Assembly: GCF_030035605.1 (NCBI RefSeq)
Contig: NZ_CP106736.1
Span: 434,001 to 498,000 of the forward strand
Origin: Silvimonas soli
GTDB lineage: Bacteria; Pseudomonadota; Gammaproteobacteria; Burkholderiales; Chitinibacteraceae
Direction of reading: 5' to 3'
DNA length: 64,000 nucleotides
Below are positions 16,652 to 25,343 of the stretch, one piece after another. Made by a program: the position numbers and the translations under genes. Position 1 is the stretch's first letter; the number at the start of each line of letters is the position of its first letter. Below the pieces are notes generated by a model, which was given only the letters and a program-made list of their open reading frames with translations, had not been told where the DNA came from and searched no databases.

Positions 16652-17125
16652 ATGACAAGAATCAAACTAGACCCGCCCAAGTGGATTGACCTGCAAATTG
16701 AACTTGCGATACGTGTCACCGATCTGAACTACGGTGCGCATCTGGGCAATATGGAGTTGCTGGGGCTGTTGCATGAGGCCCGCGTGCAATATCTGGCGCA
16801 TTATGGAAATACCGAATTGGGCGATGCTCAAACGCCGGGCATTATCCTTAATGACGTTGCCATAACTTTCCATAGCGAAGGTTTTCTGGGTGAAAAACTG
16901 AGTATTGCCATGACCGCGGCTGAACCCTGGCGGGCAGGATATGTTCTTTATTATGTGGTGCACGCCGTCAAAGATAATGCCCCGCCGCGGCTGGTTGCAG
17001 TAGCCAGAACGGGCATCACGTTCTTTGATTACACTTCGCGCAAACTACAAAACATGCCCAAAGCATGGGCAGACCGGCTCAACATCGACAGGACTGAAGA
17101 ACATGAAAAAATATCCCAACAATAG
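16652..17125 (+). CDS. Hotdog-fold thioesterase family protein
   Basis: 157 residues with the 4HBT-type hotdog pattern: RVTDLNYGAHLGNMELLGLLHEARVQYL (given as the motif from residues 21-48) carries the Asp/Tyr and helix residues seen in acyl-CoA thioesterases. The acyl substrate cannot be predicted. The 3' end overlaps the TerB-like gene by 23 bp, so the two are co-translated. Confidence 0.82.
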   Translation: MTRIKLDPPKWIDLQIELAIRVTDLNYGAHLGNMELLGLLHEARVQYLAHYGNTELGDAQTPGIILNDVAITFHSEGFLGEKLSIAMTAAEPWRAGYVLYYVVHAVKDNAPPRLVAVARTGITFFDYTSRKLQNMPKAWADRLNIDRTEEHEKISQQ

Positions 17126-17516
17126 CGCAGAAGCGATGGCCCGCATTCTGGTCATGCAAATGATGTGCGATGGCAATTTTGACCCCGCTGAAATCGACGA
17201 ACTGGAACACCTGCGCGTTTATGAAGCCTTGGGCATCAGCCGCAAAGCATTTATCCAGGTGCTGCAGGACTACTGCAACGACCTGTCTGACGACGCATCC
17301 GACGACGGCAATATCCGCCTGGTCGATCGCGAACGTATCGACCAGTTGCTCGATACAGTAGACGACCAACGCAAACGCCTGATGCTGGCGGCCATTGCGC
17401 TGGGCATTGCCAAGTCCGATAACGACTTCAGCAATGTTGAACTGGCTGTGTTCCGCCACATGCTCAAACACTGGCATCTGAGTCTGGAAGATCTGCAGGC
17501 CGCGTTCACCGCCTGA
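17103..17516 (+). CDS. TerB-like domain protein
   Basis: 137 residues, all-helical. Features such as MARILVMQMMCDGNFDPAEIDELEHL and ALGIAKSDNDFSNVELAVFRHM look like the helical, acidic, metal-binding repeats of the tellurite-resistance TerB superfamily. ATG 17103 is preferred to an upstream in-frame start at 17025 because AGGA lies 9 nt before it and it fits the TerB N-terminus. Function unknown. Confidence 0.72.
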   Translation: MKKYPNNSAEAMARILVMQMMCDGNFDPAEIDELEHLRVYEALGISRKAFIQVLQDYCNDLSDDASDDGNIRLVDRERIDQLLDTVDDQRKRLMLAAIALGIAKSDNDFSNVELAVFRHMLKHWHLSLEDLQAAFTA

Positions 17517-17635
17517 TTTCTGGCAACGGGCTGCGGCTATCTGTCTGCTCAACAGCAGCAGCAAACATCCGTAAATTGGCAGTACCGAGTACCAGATCGA
17601 CGGCTTTCTGCACCCTTCGATCTGGGTTTTTCCTT

Positions 17636-17662
17636 TCAAGTTAGCTCGCCGACTGCCGATAA
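17636..17662 (+). promoter_or_regulatory. Sigma-28 (FliA) type promoter for the chemoreceptor
   Basis: TCAAGTTA (17636-17643), an 11-bp spacer and a perfect GCCGATAA (17655-17662) match the flagellar consensus TAAAGTTT-N11-GCCGATAA at 14 of 16 positions, 88 bp before the chemoreceptor start. A second GCCGATAA at 17675-17682 has no matching -35. Confidence 0.72.
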
Positions 17663-17750
17663 AATCCGTATCCGGCCGATAATTCAAGATCGTACAGATC
17701 ATAAAAATCGGGGCCAGCCACGCGCATGGTCTTCGCAGGGGAGTTCGCAA

Positions 17751-19553
17751 ATGCAATGGTTGAATGACTTTCACACCGTATTTGAACGCACTTTGCTGGG
17801 CACTCTAAACCGCAAATTTGCCTTTCTTTACCTGTTACTTGCCGCCCCCATTGCCATGCTGGTCGTAACCAGCTTTGCCGATACGGCCATGACCGATACC
17901 GCGCACCAGTTGGGCCTTGATGCGAATGCCATTGCCAAACTAAGCCATGCGTTTGACACCATCACCACTTGGGCATGGATCCTCACCGTGCTCAGCGCCG
18001 CATTTATTACCGTGCAGGTGATCTATTTCCGCTTCTGGATTACCCGGCCGGTACTGGCTATCACCTCTGTTCTGAATGACGTCGCCGGTGGCGAAGGCGA
18101 TCTTTCGCGCGACGTGCCAGTGATTACCAGCGACGAAATCGCCGAACTGGCCGCGAGTTGTAACCGTTTCCTGGCCAAGCAGCGCGAAATCATTGCCAGC
18201 GTGCAAACCATGACCGTGGGCATCGCGCTGGAAGCGGCCAAATCAATGAAAAGCATCGGCGATTCCGCACAGTCGGCACACCAGCAAGATGCGTTGGCGC
18301 AAAAAGTGGTGGAAACCAGCGACAGCACCACTCAAGGGATTAACGACGTGTCGCGGCGCACCCAGGAAATCTCCGGCTCCACCACCCACAATCTCGAAAT
18401 GGCGCGGGCTTCTTATGCGGAACTCCAGGACGTCACCGACCGCATCCACGCCATCAGCACCCGCATGGCCAGCTTTAACGACACGGTAAATGGATTGAAT
18501 CAACGTTCGGCCAGCATCAAAAGCATTGTGGATTTGATCAAGGAAATCTCCGGGCAAACCAACTTGCTGGCCTTGAACGCGGCGATTGAAGCGGCGCGGG
18601 CGGGTGAAGCCGGACGCGGTTTTGCCGTGGTCGCAGATGAAGTACGCAAGCTGGCAGAAAAAGTGGGCGTCGCCACCGACGATATTTCCCGCGATATCGA
18701 CAGCATGCTCGGCGAGGTAGCCCATACTCGCGATGAAACAACCGTCATCACCAACGATGCGCAGCTCACACGGGCCGTGGTAGAAAAAGCCTCGGGTCAA
18801 TTCTCGCGGATGATGGTGGATTTTGAATCCACTTCCGCCGCCCTGATCGGCATTGCCAGCACGCTGGAGGAATTCACCGCAGCCAACAATGTGGTGAACG
18901 CCAATGTTTCAGAAATACACGCTCTGTCGCTCAAAGTGAACGAGCGCATGGGTTTGTCTGCCAATTCCTCACAAGGCTTGGCTCGTGCCGCCGAGCAAGT
19001 ACAAGAGTTGATTGGCCGCTTTACCGTAGGCCGCGGCCACCTGGATGCCAATATCCAGAAAGCCTGCCAGACCCGCGACCTGATCCAGACAAAAATTGAG
19101 GCCATGCACAAACAAGGCGTCAATGTGTTTGACCAGCAATATCAGCCTATTCCTGGTAGCGCGCCGGTCAAATACAAAACCTCATTTGACGGACGTTTTG
19201 AAACAGAAATCCAGCCACTTTACGATCAACTGGCCCGCGCGGCCGCTGGCGGTAAGTTTGTGCTGGCGGTAGATACCAACGGCTACGGCCCGACGCATAA
19301 CAGCTGGTATTCCAAAACGCCCACTGGCGATAAAGCCACTGACTTGGTCAATAGCCGCGACAAGCGCATTTTCAATGACCCGGCCGGGCTGCGTGCGGCG
19401 CGCAATACCCAGCGCTTTTTGTTGCAAACCTATGTACGCGATACCGGCGAGATCATGACTGAGCTGGATGTGCCTATTCATGTGAATGGCCGGCACTGGG
19501 GCGGTTTGCGACTCGGTTTTGATGCAAGCCACATGCTGGAAAACAAAGCCTGA
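17751..19553 (+). CDS. Methyl-accepting chemotaxis protein with C-terminal sensor-like region
   Basis: 600 residues. Two membrane segments (about 23-41 and 73-93) enclose a loop of only about 30 residues, too small for a periplasmic ligand domain. A HAMP region (about 94-150) leads to the signalling coiled coil with the conserved hairpin tip (EISGQTNLLALNAAIEAAR, near 265). After the coiled coil comes a 150-residue C-terminal cytoplasmic domain (about 450-600) of Cache/PAS-like composition (FVLAVDTNGYGPTHN, RDTGEIMTELDVPI). So sensing probably takes place inside the cell through the C-terminus. GGGGAG lies 8 nt before the ATG. A sigma-28 promoter puts it in the motility regulon. Confidence 0.92.
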   Translation: MQWLNDFHTVFERTLLGTLNRKFAFLYLLLAAPIAMLVVTSFADTAMTDTAHQLGLDANAIAKLSHAFDTITTWAWILTVLSAAFITVQVIYFRFWITRPVLAITSVLNDVAGGEGDLSRDVPVITSDEIAELAASCNRFLAKQREIIASVQTMTVGIALEAAKSMKSIGDSAQSAHQQDALAQKVVETSDSTTQGINDVSRRTQEISGSTTHNLEMARASYAELQDVTDRIHAISTRMASFNDTVNGLNQRSASIKSIVDLIKEISGQTNLLALNAAIEAARAGEAGRGFAVVADEVRKLAEKVGVATDDISRDIDSMLGEVAHTRDETTVITNDAQLTRAVVEKASGQFSRMMVDFESTSAALIGIASTLEEFTAANNVVNANVSEIHALSLKVNERMGLSANSSQGLARAAEQVQELIGRFTVGRGHLDANIQKACQTRDLIQTKIEAMHKQGVNVFDQQYQPIPGSAPVKYKTSFDGRFETEIQPLYDQLARAAAGGKFVLAVDTNGYGPTHNSWYSKTPTGDKATDLVNSRDKRIFNDPAGLRAARNTQRFLLQTYVRDTGEIMTELDVPIHVNGRHWGGLRLGFDASHMLENKA

Positions 19554-19585
19554 TTCGGCGCCAGGCTAAATCTGCCGGACAACGC

Positions 19586-19620
19586 AAAACGCCACCATGA
19601 ATCAGTCATGGTGGCGTTTT
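19586..19620. terminator. Bidirectional terminator
   Basis: A 15-bp perfect stem (AAAACGCCACCATGA and its complement) with a 5-nt loop and T-runs on both sides. It ends the chemoreceptor unit and the convergent 29-codon gene. Confidence 0.9.
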
Positions 19621-19660
19621 TCAATGGGCGACTCATCATCGCCATCCCCTTGTACCCTGC

Positions 19661-19750
19661 TTAGATCGTTGTCTTGCGGCCGACGAACTGATAACGCTGT
19701 TGCAGCATGGTTTCAGCGGTTTGTTCCAGCCATTGAATAAGTGTACGCAT
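19661..19750 (-). CDS. 29-residue small protein
   Basis: Sequence pattern: an amphipathic start (MRTLIQWLEQTAETMLQQR) and a basic tail (FVGRKTTI). AGGAG is ideally placed 8 nt before the ATG, and the frame ends 40 bp before a strong bidirectional terminator, so it has the marks of a free-standing gene. It is too short for family assignment. An 11-bp inverted repeat flanks its likely promoter region (19771-19819). Confidence 0.65.
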   Translation of the reverse strand: MRTLIQWLEQTAETMLQQRYQFVGRKTTI

Positions 19751-19770
19751 GATGGTTTCTCCTGTTGCTT

Positions 19771-19819
19771 CGTAGTTTTGTTATACGTATTGTGCACTTT
19801 TTAATGAAACAAAACTACG
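19771..19819. promoter_or_regulatory. Long-spaced inverted repeat upstream of the 29-residue gene
   Basis: CGTAGTTTTGT (19771-19781) and ACAAAACTACG (19809-19819) are perfect 11-bp arms separated by 27 bp of A/T-rich sequence that could hold a promoter. The geometry suggests a dimer operator or a cruciform-forming element. Confidence 0.5.
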
Positions 19820-19908
19820 TAAAACTCACACTCCGCAGCGACAATTATTCACACAGCATATTGTTGGCGAGGCCTTGTCGCGGGTTTTCAGTCTCTACGG
19901 CAATGCAA

Positions 19909-20397
19909 TTACAGCGCACTCACCAACTGTTGCCATGCTTGCTGTTTCTGCGCCAACGCCAGCGTATAGGCAGGGCTGGATGAAGGCAGGTCAATCAGCG
20001 TCAGGCCGCTGATACCCAAGAGTTGCCGTCGGCCTATTCGCGCCGATGTACCGCCGTTGAACCCCACCGCTTTGAGCGCTGGCAGCGTTTTGACCAGCTC
20101 AGCGAGTGCATTGTGAGACTGGTTGCGGATAGCCGCATCCAGACTGCCTTGGCGCTCCGCCTCTGCGATGACATCCCACAGGCCGATGTGATGCGCCAGC
20201 AAGGTGGCCAACCGCATTTCATACGATTGCGCCCGCAGATCAACGCCGATGACGGCACCAACCAGTTCCCAGAACCTGTTTTGTGGATGAGCGTAATACT
20301 GCGCCTGCGCCAACGAGCGCTCGCCCGGCAGGCTGCCTAGCAACAATAGCCGGGTGTGTTGATCGACCACTGGTGGGAAGCAACGTTTGAGATCCAT
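19909..20397 (-). CDS. DNA-deoxyinosine (hypoxanthine-DNA) glycosylase
   Basis: 162 residues of the uracil-DNA-glycosylase superfamily, family 6 type. Motif 1 GSLPGERSL (21-29), QYYAHPQNRFW (33-43, with the probable catalytic Asn40) and a C-terminal motif LPSSSPAYT (about 138-146) are diagnostic of enzymes that excise hypoxanthine from deaminated DNA. It is followed upstream on the strand by a hairpin and the nucleoside-hydrolase gene; read-through from the rbs operon is possible but not shown. Confidence 0.87.
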   Translation of the reverse strand: MDLKRCFPPVVDQHTRLLLLGSLPGERSLAQAQYYAHPQNRFWELVGAVIGVDLRAQSYEMRLATLLAHHIGLWDVIAEAERQGSLDAAIRNQSHNALAELVKTLPALKAVGFNGGTSARIGRRQLLGISGLTLIDLPSSSPAYTLALAQKQQAWQQLVSAL

Positions 20398-20430
20398 AGG
20401 GTGCGGTCAGACGGAGGTGTGAAGTACAAG

Positions 20431-20473
20431 CCCGCATCTTGCCCGTGCGCAGAGGCGCCAGGCAAGATGCGGG
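20431..20473. repeat. Perfect 13-bp hairpin
   Basis: CCCGCATCTTGCC (20431-20443) and its exact complement (20461-20473) with a 17-nt loop, starting 12 bp after the nucleoside-hydrolase stop on the minus strand. No T-run follows, so it may be an mRNA 3' stabiliser or a partial terminator. Confidence 0.55.
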
Positions 20474-20485
20474 GTGTTTGCCGGA

Positions 20486-21589
20486 TCAGTTAGCAGGTAG
20501 TACCACCGGCACTGCCCGGGTCATCAGATCGATGTACTGCGCCAGGAAGCGTGCGTTATCGAACTTGCTGATATAGCGAATCTTGCGCACCGAGCCACCG
20601 ACGATGGGCGCCGTGGTGCTGGCAGAGACCTGCCCTTGCTGCTCGCCTGGCGTAGTGTTGATGGCGAGCCAGGCATCCGTGGTTTGGGTCGCCATGGTTG
20701 GATCAAGCAGATAGGCAATGGTTAGCGTGTCAAAGATGTGTGCATCCGGCCCGAGGAACTGGGCGTTTTCGGTGTCGTAAATCTGCGTGACCACCGTTTG
20801 CCTGGCCGGATTATGCGCAATGGCATCAAACGTCGCCTGATCCAGCGGCACGGTATCGGTTACATCCAGCGGAATCACCACTTGCGGGATATCCTGACGC
20901 AGCACTTCCTGTACGGCCACCGGGTCAAACCACCAGTTCATTTCGGCCACTGCATTGGAATTGCCAGGCACATTGATATTGCCGCCCATATACACAATGG
21001 ATTTGATCAGCGGCGCAATTTCTGGCGCTTTGCGTAATGCCAGCGCCAGATTGGTCAGCGGGCCAACTTCCAGAATGGTGATTTCATGCGGGTGCGCCTT
21101 GATGGTCTGGATCATGAAATCCGCCGCATTCTGTGCTCGCAAAGTGGTGCTGGTGGCAAAACCATCCGGCGGTGCGATCAGATCGGTCGAGCTTTGCGGT
21201 TTGGGGAACATCCATGCGCCAAACCAACCGTTGGGGTTGGCAGCCTGCTGCGCCCGAATGCTGGTTTCATCGTACGCTAGCGGGTAATCCGCCCCGCCAT
21301 ACACGCCAATGCGCTGCGAAACGCCCATGCGTTCCGTGGCCTTGAGCGCGTCGCTTTCCTCCTGCATGAGCCAGCCATTCCCGCTTTCAATGGTCAGGCC
21401 CAGCACATCAATTTTGCCTTGGGCCATCAATTGCGTGGCCATGACGAACAATTGGCCATCGTCACCCATGGTATTGAAGTCGGTATCGATGATCACTTTG
21501 GGCGCGGAACCAGTTGAATCGGAATCTCCGCCGCATCCGGCCAGCAAAGCGGTACCCAGCAAAAGCAGTGACAGGACTGTCTTTTTCAT
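20486..21589 (-). CDS. Nucleoside hydrolase family lipoprotein
   Basis: 367 residues. A signal peptide with lipobox LAGC (about Cys19) is followed by an inosine/uridine-preferring nucleoside hydrolase domain: IIDTDFNTMGDDGQ (metal-binding Asp cluster, slightly altered from the usual DxDxxxDD), LEVGPLTNLALAL and YMGGNINVPGN. The enzyme splits nucleosides into base and ribose. As a lipoprotein it would act in the periplasm. It lies directly after rbsD in the ribose operon, so it probably feeds ribose to RbsABC. The ATG at 21589 has AAGGA 6 nt upstream; a long upstream in-frame extension lacks signal-peptide features. Confidence 0.88.
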   Translation of the reverse strand: MKKTVLSLLLLGTALLAGCGGDSDSTGSAPKVIIDTDFNTMGDDGQLFVMATQLMAQGKIDVLGLTIESGNGWLMQEESDALKATERMGVSQRIGVYGGADYPLAYDETSIRAQQAANPNGWFGAWMFPKPQSSTDLIAPPDGFATSTTLRAQNAADFMIQTIKAHPHEITILEVGPLTNLALALRKAPEIAPLIKSIVYMGGNINVPGNSNAVAEMNWWFDPVAVQEVLRQDIPQVVIPLDVTDTVPLDQATFDAIAHNPARQTVVTQIYDTENAQFLGPDAHIFDTLTIAYLLDPTMATQTTDAWLAINTTPGEQQGQVSASTTAPIVGGSVRKIRYISKFDNARFLAQYIDLMTRAVPVVLPAN

Positions 21590-21740
21590 GTTGTTTCCTT
21601 GGATTTTTGTCAAAAGCGGCATGCACCGGGCCTCACCGAGAACCCGTTGCGGGTTTCGGCGTGCCAGGACTTTCAAACTGCAGAAGCAAAACAGCAGGAC
21701 TACTGAGGTGGTTACGGCAAAAAAGAGGAACTGCAGAAAA

Positions 21741-22148
21741 CTAGAAGGTGACACCTGCCACCAGCATTACGTTGGCATAGGGCGTGCATTCGCCGGTGCG
21801 GATAAAGGCACGCGCATCGCGGCTCAAGGTTTTGAGTGCTTCATGGCTAAGGACTTTGCGCTCGCCCAGCACGTCGGCATGCTCAGCCAATGCCGTCAGT
21901 GGTGCTTGCTGAGCAGCCACCATTTCAGTGGCAATCACGTGCGATTGCACCTGCATTTCACTCAGCACTGCGGCCAGCACCTGGCTGAAACCGGGCGTGC
22001 CGGGCACGAGTGCCAGATCGATGATTTGCACGTCTGGCGCATGCAAAGGCGTGGGCATGCCCGCGTCGGCGATCAGAATCATGTCGCCATGCCCCAGCGT
22101 TGCAATGAGGCGGGACAGCGCGGCATTGAGCAAAGCGGTTTTCTTCAT
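21741..22148 (-). CDS. rbsD: D-ribose pyranase
   Basis: 135 residues, normal for RbsD. It interconverts the pyranose and furanose forms of ribose. Motifs: MKKTALLNAALSRLIATLGHGD with the catalytic His, and a C-terminal YANVMLVAGV. Its start overlaps the rbsK stop by 4 bp. Confidence 0.95.
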   Translation of the reverse strand: MKKTALLNAALSRLIATLGHGDMILIADAGMPTPLHAPDVQIIDLALVPGTPGFSQVLAAVLSEMQVQSHVIATEMVAAQQAPLTALAEHADVLGERKVLSHEALKTLSRDARAFIRTGECTPYANVMLVAGVTF

Positions 22149-23092
22149 GCCTGATGCTCCAGTTCGTGTAGATAAGGAATAGACGGCTGTGCACCCGCGC
22201 GCGTTACCGAGATCGCCGCGGCGCTTTGCCCCAACACGATGGCGGCATGCGGCGTGGCGCCGTTGGCCAGCGCTGCGGCAAAGCCACCCGTGAAGGTATC
22301 CCCGGCGGCAGTGGTGTCCACTGCATGCACCGGAGTGCCCGGATAATGCGCAACGTCGTTGTCGATCAACGCCACCAGGCCACGAGCACCCAGCGTAATG
22401 ATCACATTGCGAGCACCCAGCATACGTAGCCGCTGCGCGGCGATGCAGGCATCTTGTGGCGAATCCACGGCGATACCACTGAGCATGGCCGCTTCAATTT
22501 CATTGGGGATCAGATAATCAATCTGGCTTAGCCAGTCGCCAGGCAAGGCTGCGGTGACCGGCGCCGGATTCAAAATCGTGGTCTTGCCCAGACGGCGGCC
22601 CGCTTGTAATGCGGCCAGCACCGCCGGATAGGGGATTTCCAGTTGGCATACCACAACATCTGCGGCGGCCAGTACGGGTTCCGCGCCGTTAATGGCGGCA
22701 ACATCCACCCGCGCATTGGCTCCAGGAATAATCAGAATGGCGTTCTGGCTCGCCTCATCCACGATGATCATTGCCACGCCAGTTGCCGCGTCAGCAATCC
22801 TGGCAACCCCTTGGCAATCGATATTCTCGGCCTTTAACCCGTTCACCAACTGCGCGCCATAGGCGTCTGCACCCACAGCGCCCAGCATGGTCACTTGTGC
22901 GCCCAATCGGGCGGCGGCAACAGCCTGATTACCGCCTTTACCGCCTGCAATGGTGGCAAAACTGGTACCAGCCAGCGTTTCGCCCGGATGCGGCAAGCGC
23001 TCGGCCCGACCGACCAGATCCATATTCAAGCTTCCAATTACCACCACGCGCCCTGGCACGGCCGCTTCGCTCTGATGTTTGACTGCTGTCAC
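22145..23092 (-). CDS. rbsK: Ribokinase
   Basis: 315 residues of the PfkB family. GGKGGNQAVAAARLGA near residue 50 and the catalytic DTTAAGDTFTGGFAAAL near 265 are present. It phosphorylates ribose to ribose 5-phosphate. The apparent start is GTG with AGGA 9 nt upstream; no better ATG exists before the first strand (VVVIGSLNMDLVG). It overlaps rbsD. Confidence 0.95.
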   Translation of the reverse strand: MTAVKHQSEAAVPGRVVVIGSLNMDLVGRAERLPHPGETLAGTSFATIAGGKGGNQAVAAARLGAQVTMLGAVGADAYGAQLVNGLKAENIDCQGVARIADAATGVAMIIVDEASQNAILIIPGANARVDVAAINGAEPVLAAADVVVCQLEIPYPAVLAALQAGRRLGKTTILNPAPVTAALPGDWLSQIDYLIPNEIEAAMLSGIAVDSPQDACIAAQRLRMLGARNVIITLGARGLVALIDNDVAHYPGTPVHAVDTTAAGDTFTGGFAAALANGATPHAAIVLGQSAAAISVTRAGAQPSIPYLHELEHQA

Positions 23093-23137
23093 TGCGCTAT
23101 TCCTGTATTCAGGCCGCTTCGAGTGGCGGCGTTATGT

Positions 23138-24154
23138 TCATTCATTGCCAACAATGGCCAAGGCACTGGTTGATTCTCGTACCGTCAATTGCGGCGCCAC
23201 AATTTGTCGCCGAGCCGGGCCGGTAGCCGCGCCGCTGATGCGGTCGAGCAACAGTTGCGCTGCTTGTTCTCCCAGCTGCAGGATGGACTGACCCACTGTC
23301 GACAGCGCGGGATAAACATAGCGACTCAATTCAATGTCATCAAAACCGATGACCGAGCAATCTTGCGGCACGCGCATGCCGCGCTCGGCGGCGGCGCGCA
23401 GCACGCCAATGCCCATCATGTCATTCCCGGCAAAGATGGCCGTCGGCTGCAACCCGGCAAACAGACGAGAGGCCGCGTAATAACCACCCGGGCTGGAAAA
23501 ATCGCTTTCCATGATGGCCTCAGTGCCAATGGCAACGCCTGCTTCGGCCATCGCCCGCGTGAATCCGGCGACGCGCAAGGTACTGACCACCATCGATGAT
23601 GGGCCACTGATACAACCAATGCGCCGATGCCCTAGCGACAGCAAATGCTGCGTGGCCACGTAGGCACCGAATTCGTGATCAATCTCGACCAGATCAGCAG
23701 TGACGTTGTCGACTTCGCGGTCGACGATGACCACCGGCACATGGTTCTCGCTCAAGTCCAGCGCCAGTGACGGGTTATCACCGGCCGAGGCAATCACCAG
23801 TCCATCGATACGCTTTTCGCGCAGTGCCCGCAGATAGTTGCGTTGTTTCTCGGTGTCATCATCCGAGTTACATAAAAAGACGCAGTAACCATTTCGCTCG
23901 CAGCGCATTTCGATGCCACGCGCCAATTCGGCGAAGTACGGGTTGGTATTGTTGGGCACCAGCAAACCAATGGTGGAAGTCGCCCGCACTTTGAGCGAAC
24001 GCGCCACACCAGACGGTACGTAATTCAACTGGCGAATGGCGCCTTCTACCTTCTCGCGGGCTTTTTCGCTGACCGGCCGCGTGCGATTGACCACGTGCGA
24101 CACGGTAGTAAACGACACGCCAGCCAGCGTTGCCACATCCTTGATCGTTGCCAT
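23138..24154 (-). CDS. rbsR: LacI-family ribose operon repressor
   Basis: 338 residues. The N-terminal LacI helix-turn-helix (MATIKDVATLAGVSFTTVSHVVN) with the hinge helix (YVPSGVARSL) is followed by a periplasmic-binding-protein-like sensor domain. It sits inside the operon between rbsC and rbsK. Two identical GCAAACGTTTGC palindromes upstream of rbsB fit the LacI-family operator pattern with a central CG, so it likely represses the operon until ribose binds. Confidence 0.93.
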   Translation of the reverse strand: MATIKDVATLAGVSFTTVSHVVNRTRPVSEKAREKVEGAIRQLNYVPSGVARSLKVRATSTIGLLVPNNTNPYFAELARGIEMRCERNGYCVFLCNSDDDTEKQRNYLRALREKRIDGLVIASAGDNPSLALDLSENHVPVVIVDREVDNVTADLVEIDHEFGAYVATQHLLSLGHRRIGCISGPSSMVVSTLRVAGFTRAMAEAGVAIGTEAIMESDFSSPGGYYAASRLFAGLQPTAIFAGNDMMGIGVLRAAAERGMRVPQDCSVIGFDDIELSRYVYPALSTVGQSILQLGEQAAQLLLDRISGAATGPARRQIVAPQLTVRESTSALAIVGNE

Positions 24155-24187
24155 GAATCGTTTGTTTCCTGAGTGTGAGCGAGTGGC

Positions 24188-25219
24188 TTAGCCGCGCTTT
24201 TTGGCGCGATTGCTGCGATAGGTATCCAGCACCACGGCGACCACAATCACCGCGCCCGTAATGATGCGTTTGGTTGGTTCATTAGCCCCGATCTGCGCCA
24301 GCCCGGCGGCCAGCACCGAGATAATCAACACACCGAAGAAAGTGGCGATGACCGAGCCGCGCCCGCCCATCAAACTGGTGCCACCGATCACCACGGCAGC
24401 GATCACTTGCAGTTCCATGCCCTGCCCCGCGTTTGGATCAGCCGCTTCCAATCGGGAAATCTGGAACAACGCGGCCAGACCCGCCAGCGCACCCATCAGC
24501 GCAAACACAATCAGCTTGTAGGGTTTGGGATTGATACCCGCCAGGCGCACAGCTTCTTCGTTCGTGCCGATGCCCACCAGATAACGGCCAAACACGGTGC
24601 GGGTAAGGACCAGCTGGGCAACGATCATGACCGCCAGCGCAATCAAAAAGGCAGGAGAAATGCCCAACGCGACCGGGTTGGACAGCCAGTCAAATGAGGC
24701 GCCAATGTACGCTGTGCGCGAATTGGTCAGTTGATATGCCACGCCGCGGGCAATTTCCAGCACGCCCAACGACACAATGAATGAAGGAATGCGCCAACCC
24801 ACTGTCACTGCGCCGGTCAACGTACCCGCCAGCGCCGCCACGGCCATGCCCAACAGAGCCGAAGGAAATGGTCCCAGTTGATATTTGAGTGAAGCGACAC
24901 TCACAACCGATGCGGCCAGTGCCAGGACCGAACCCACCGACAAATCGATGCCAGCAATGATCAGGATGAAGGTCATCCCGACCGACATCACCACCAGATC
25001 GGGAATCTGGTTGGCGATCAGGCTGAAGGTGTCATAAGTAAAGAAATGCGAACTGAGCACAGAAAACAGCGCAATCATCGCCAGCAGCGCACCGGCCAAA
25101 CCCAGATATGTACTCAACGAGCGCCACAGCGCCGACCCCGTCAATGTAGAGGCGGAAGCCCCCATCACGGCAGCGGCGTCTGCTTGCGGACTCGCCGGAT
25201 TATTTTGTTGTTCGTTCAT
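24188..25219 (-). CDS. rbsC: Ribose ABC transporter permease
   Basis: 343 residues with about ten hydrophobic segments (BPD_transp_2 type). Family motif GGTSLMGGRGSVIATFFGV is at about 265-283. The cytoplasmic N-terminal 30 residues are Gln/Asn/Ala-rich. ATG 25219 has GGAGAG 7 nt upstream and is preferred to a start at 25252. Confidence 0.95.
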   Translation of the reverse strand: MNEQQNNPASPQADAAAVMGASASTLTGSALWRSLSTYLGLAGALLAMIALFSVLSSHFFTYDTFSLIANQIPDLVVMSVGMTFILIIAGIDLSVGSVLALAASVVSVASLKYQLGPFPSALLGMAVAALAGTLTGAVTVGWRIPSFIVSLGVLEIARGVAYQLTNSRTAYIGASFDWLSNPVALGISPAFLIALAVMIVAQLVLTRTVFGRYLVGIGTNEEAVRLAGINPKPYKLIVFALMGALAGLAALFQISRLEAADPNAGQGMELQVIAAVVIGGTSLMGGRGSVIATFFGVLIISVLAAGLAQIGANEPTKRIITGAVIVVAVVLDTYRSNRAKKRG

Positions 25220-25343
25220 GCTGCTGCTCTCCTCGAGTCGCAACCGGCGCACAGTTAGCGCGGGCTGCCGACTATTTCATTGATGTTTTATTGCTGTCTA
25301 TTCATTCAGTTGCCGATACTTGCCGGGCAATGTCGCATCGGTT

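Noticed and set aside
17675..17682. Second GCCGATAA as another sigma-28 promoter for the chemoreceptor
   Set aside because: No TAAAGTTT-like element 11 bp upstream; only the first copy has the full pair.
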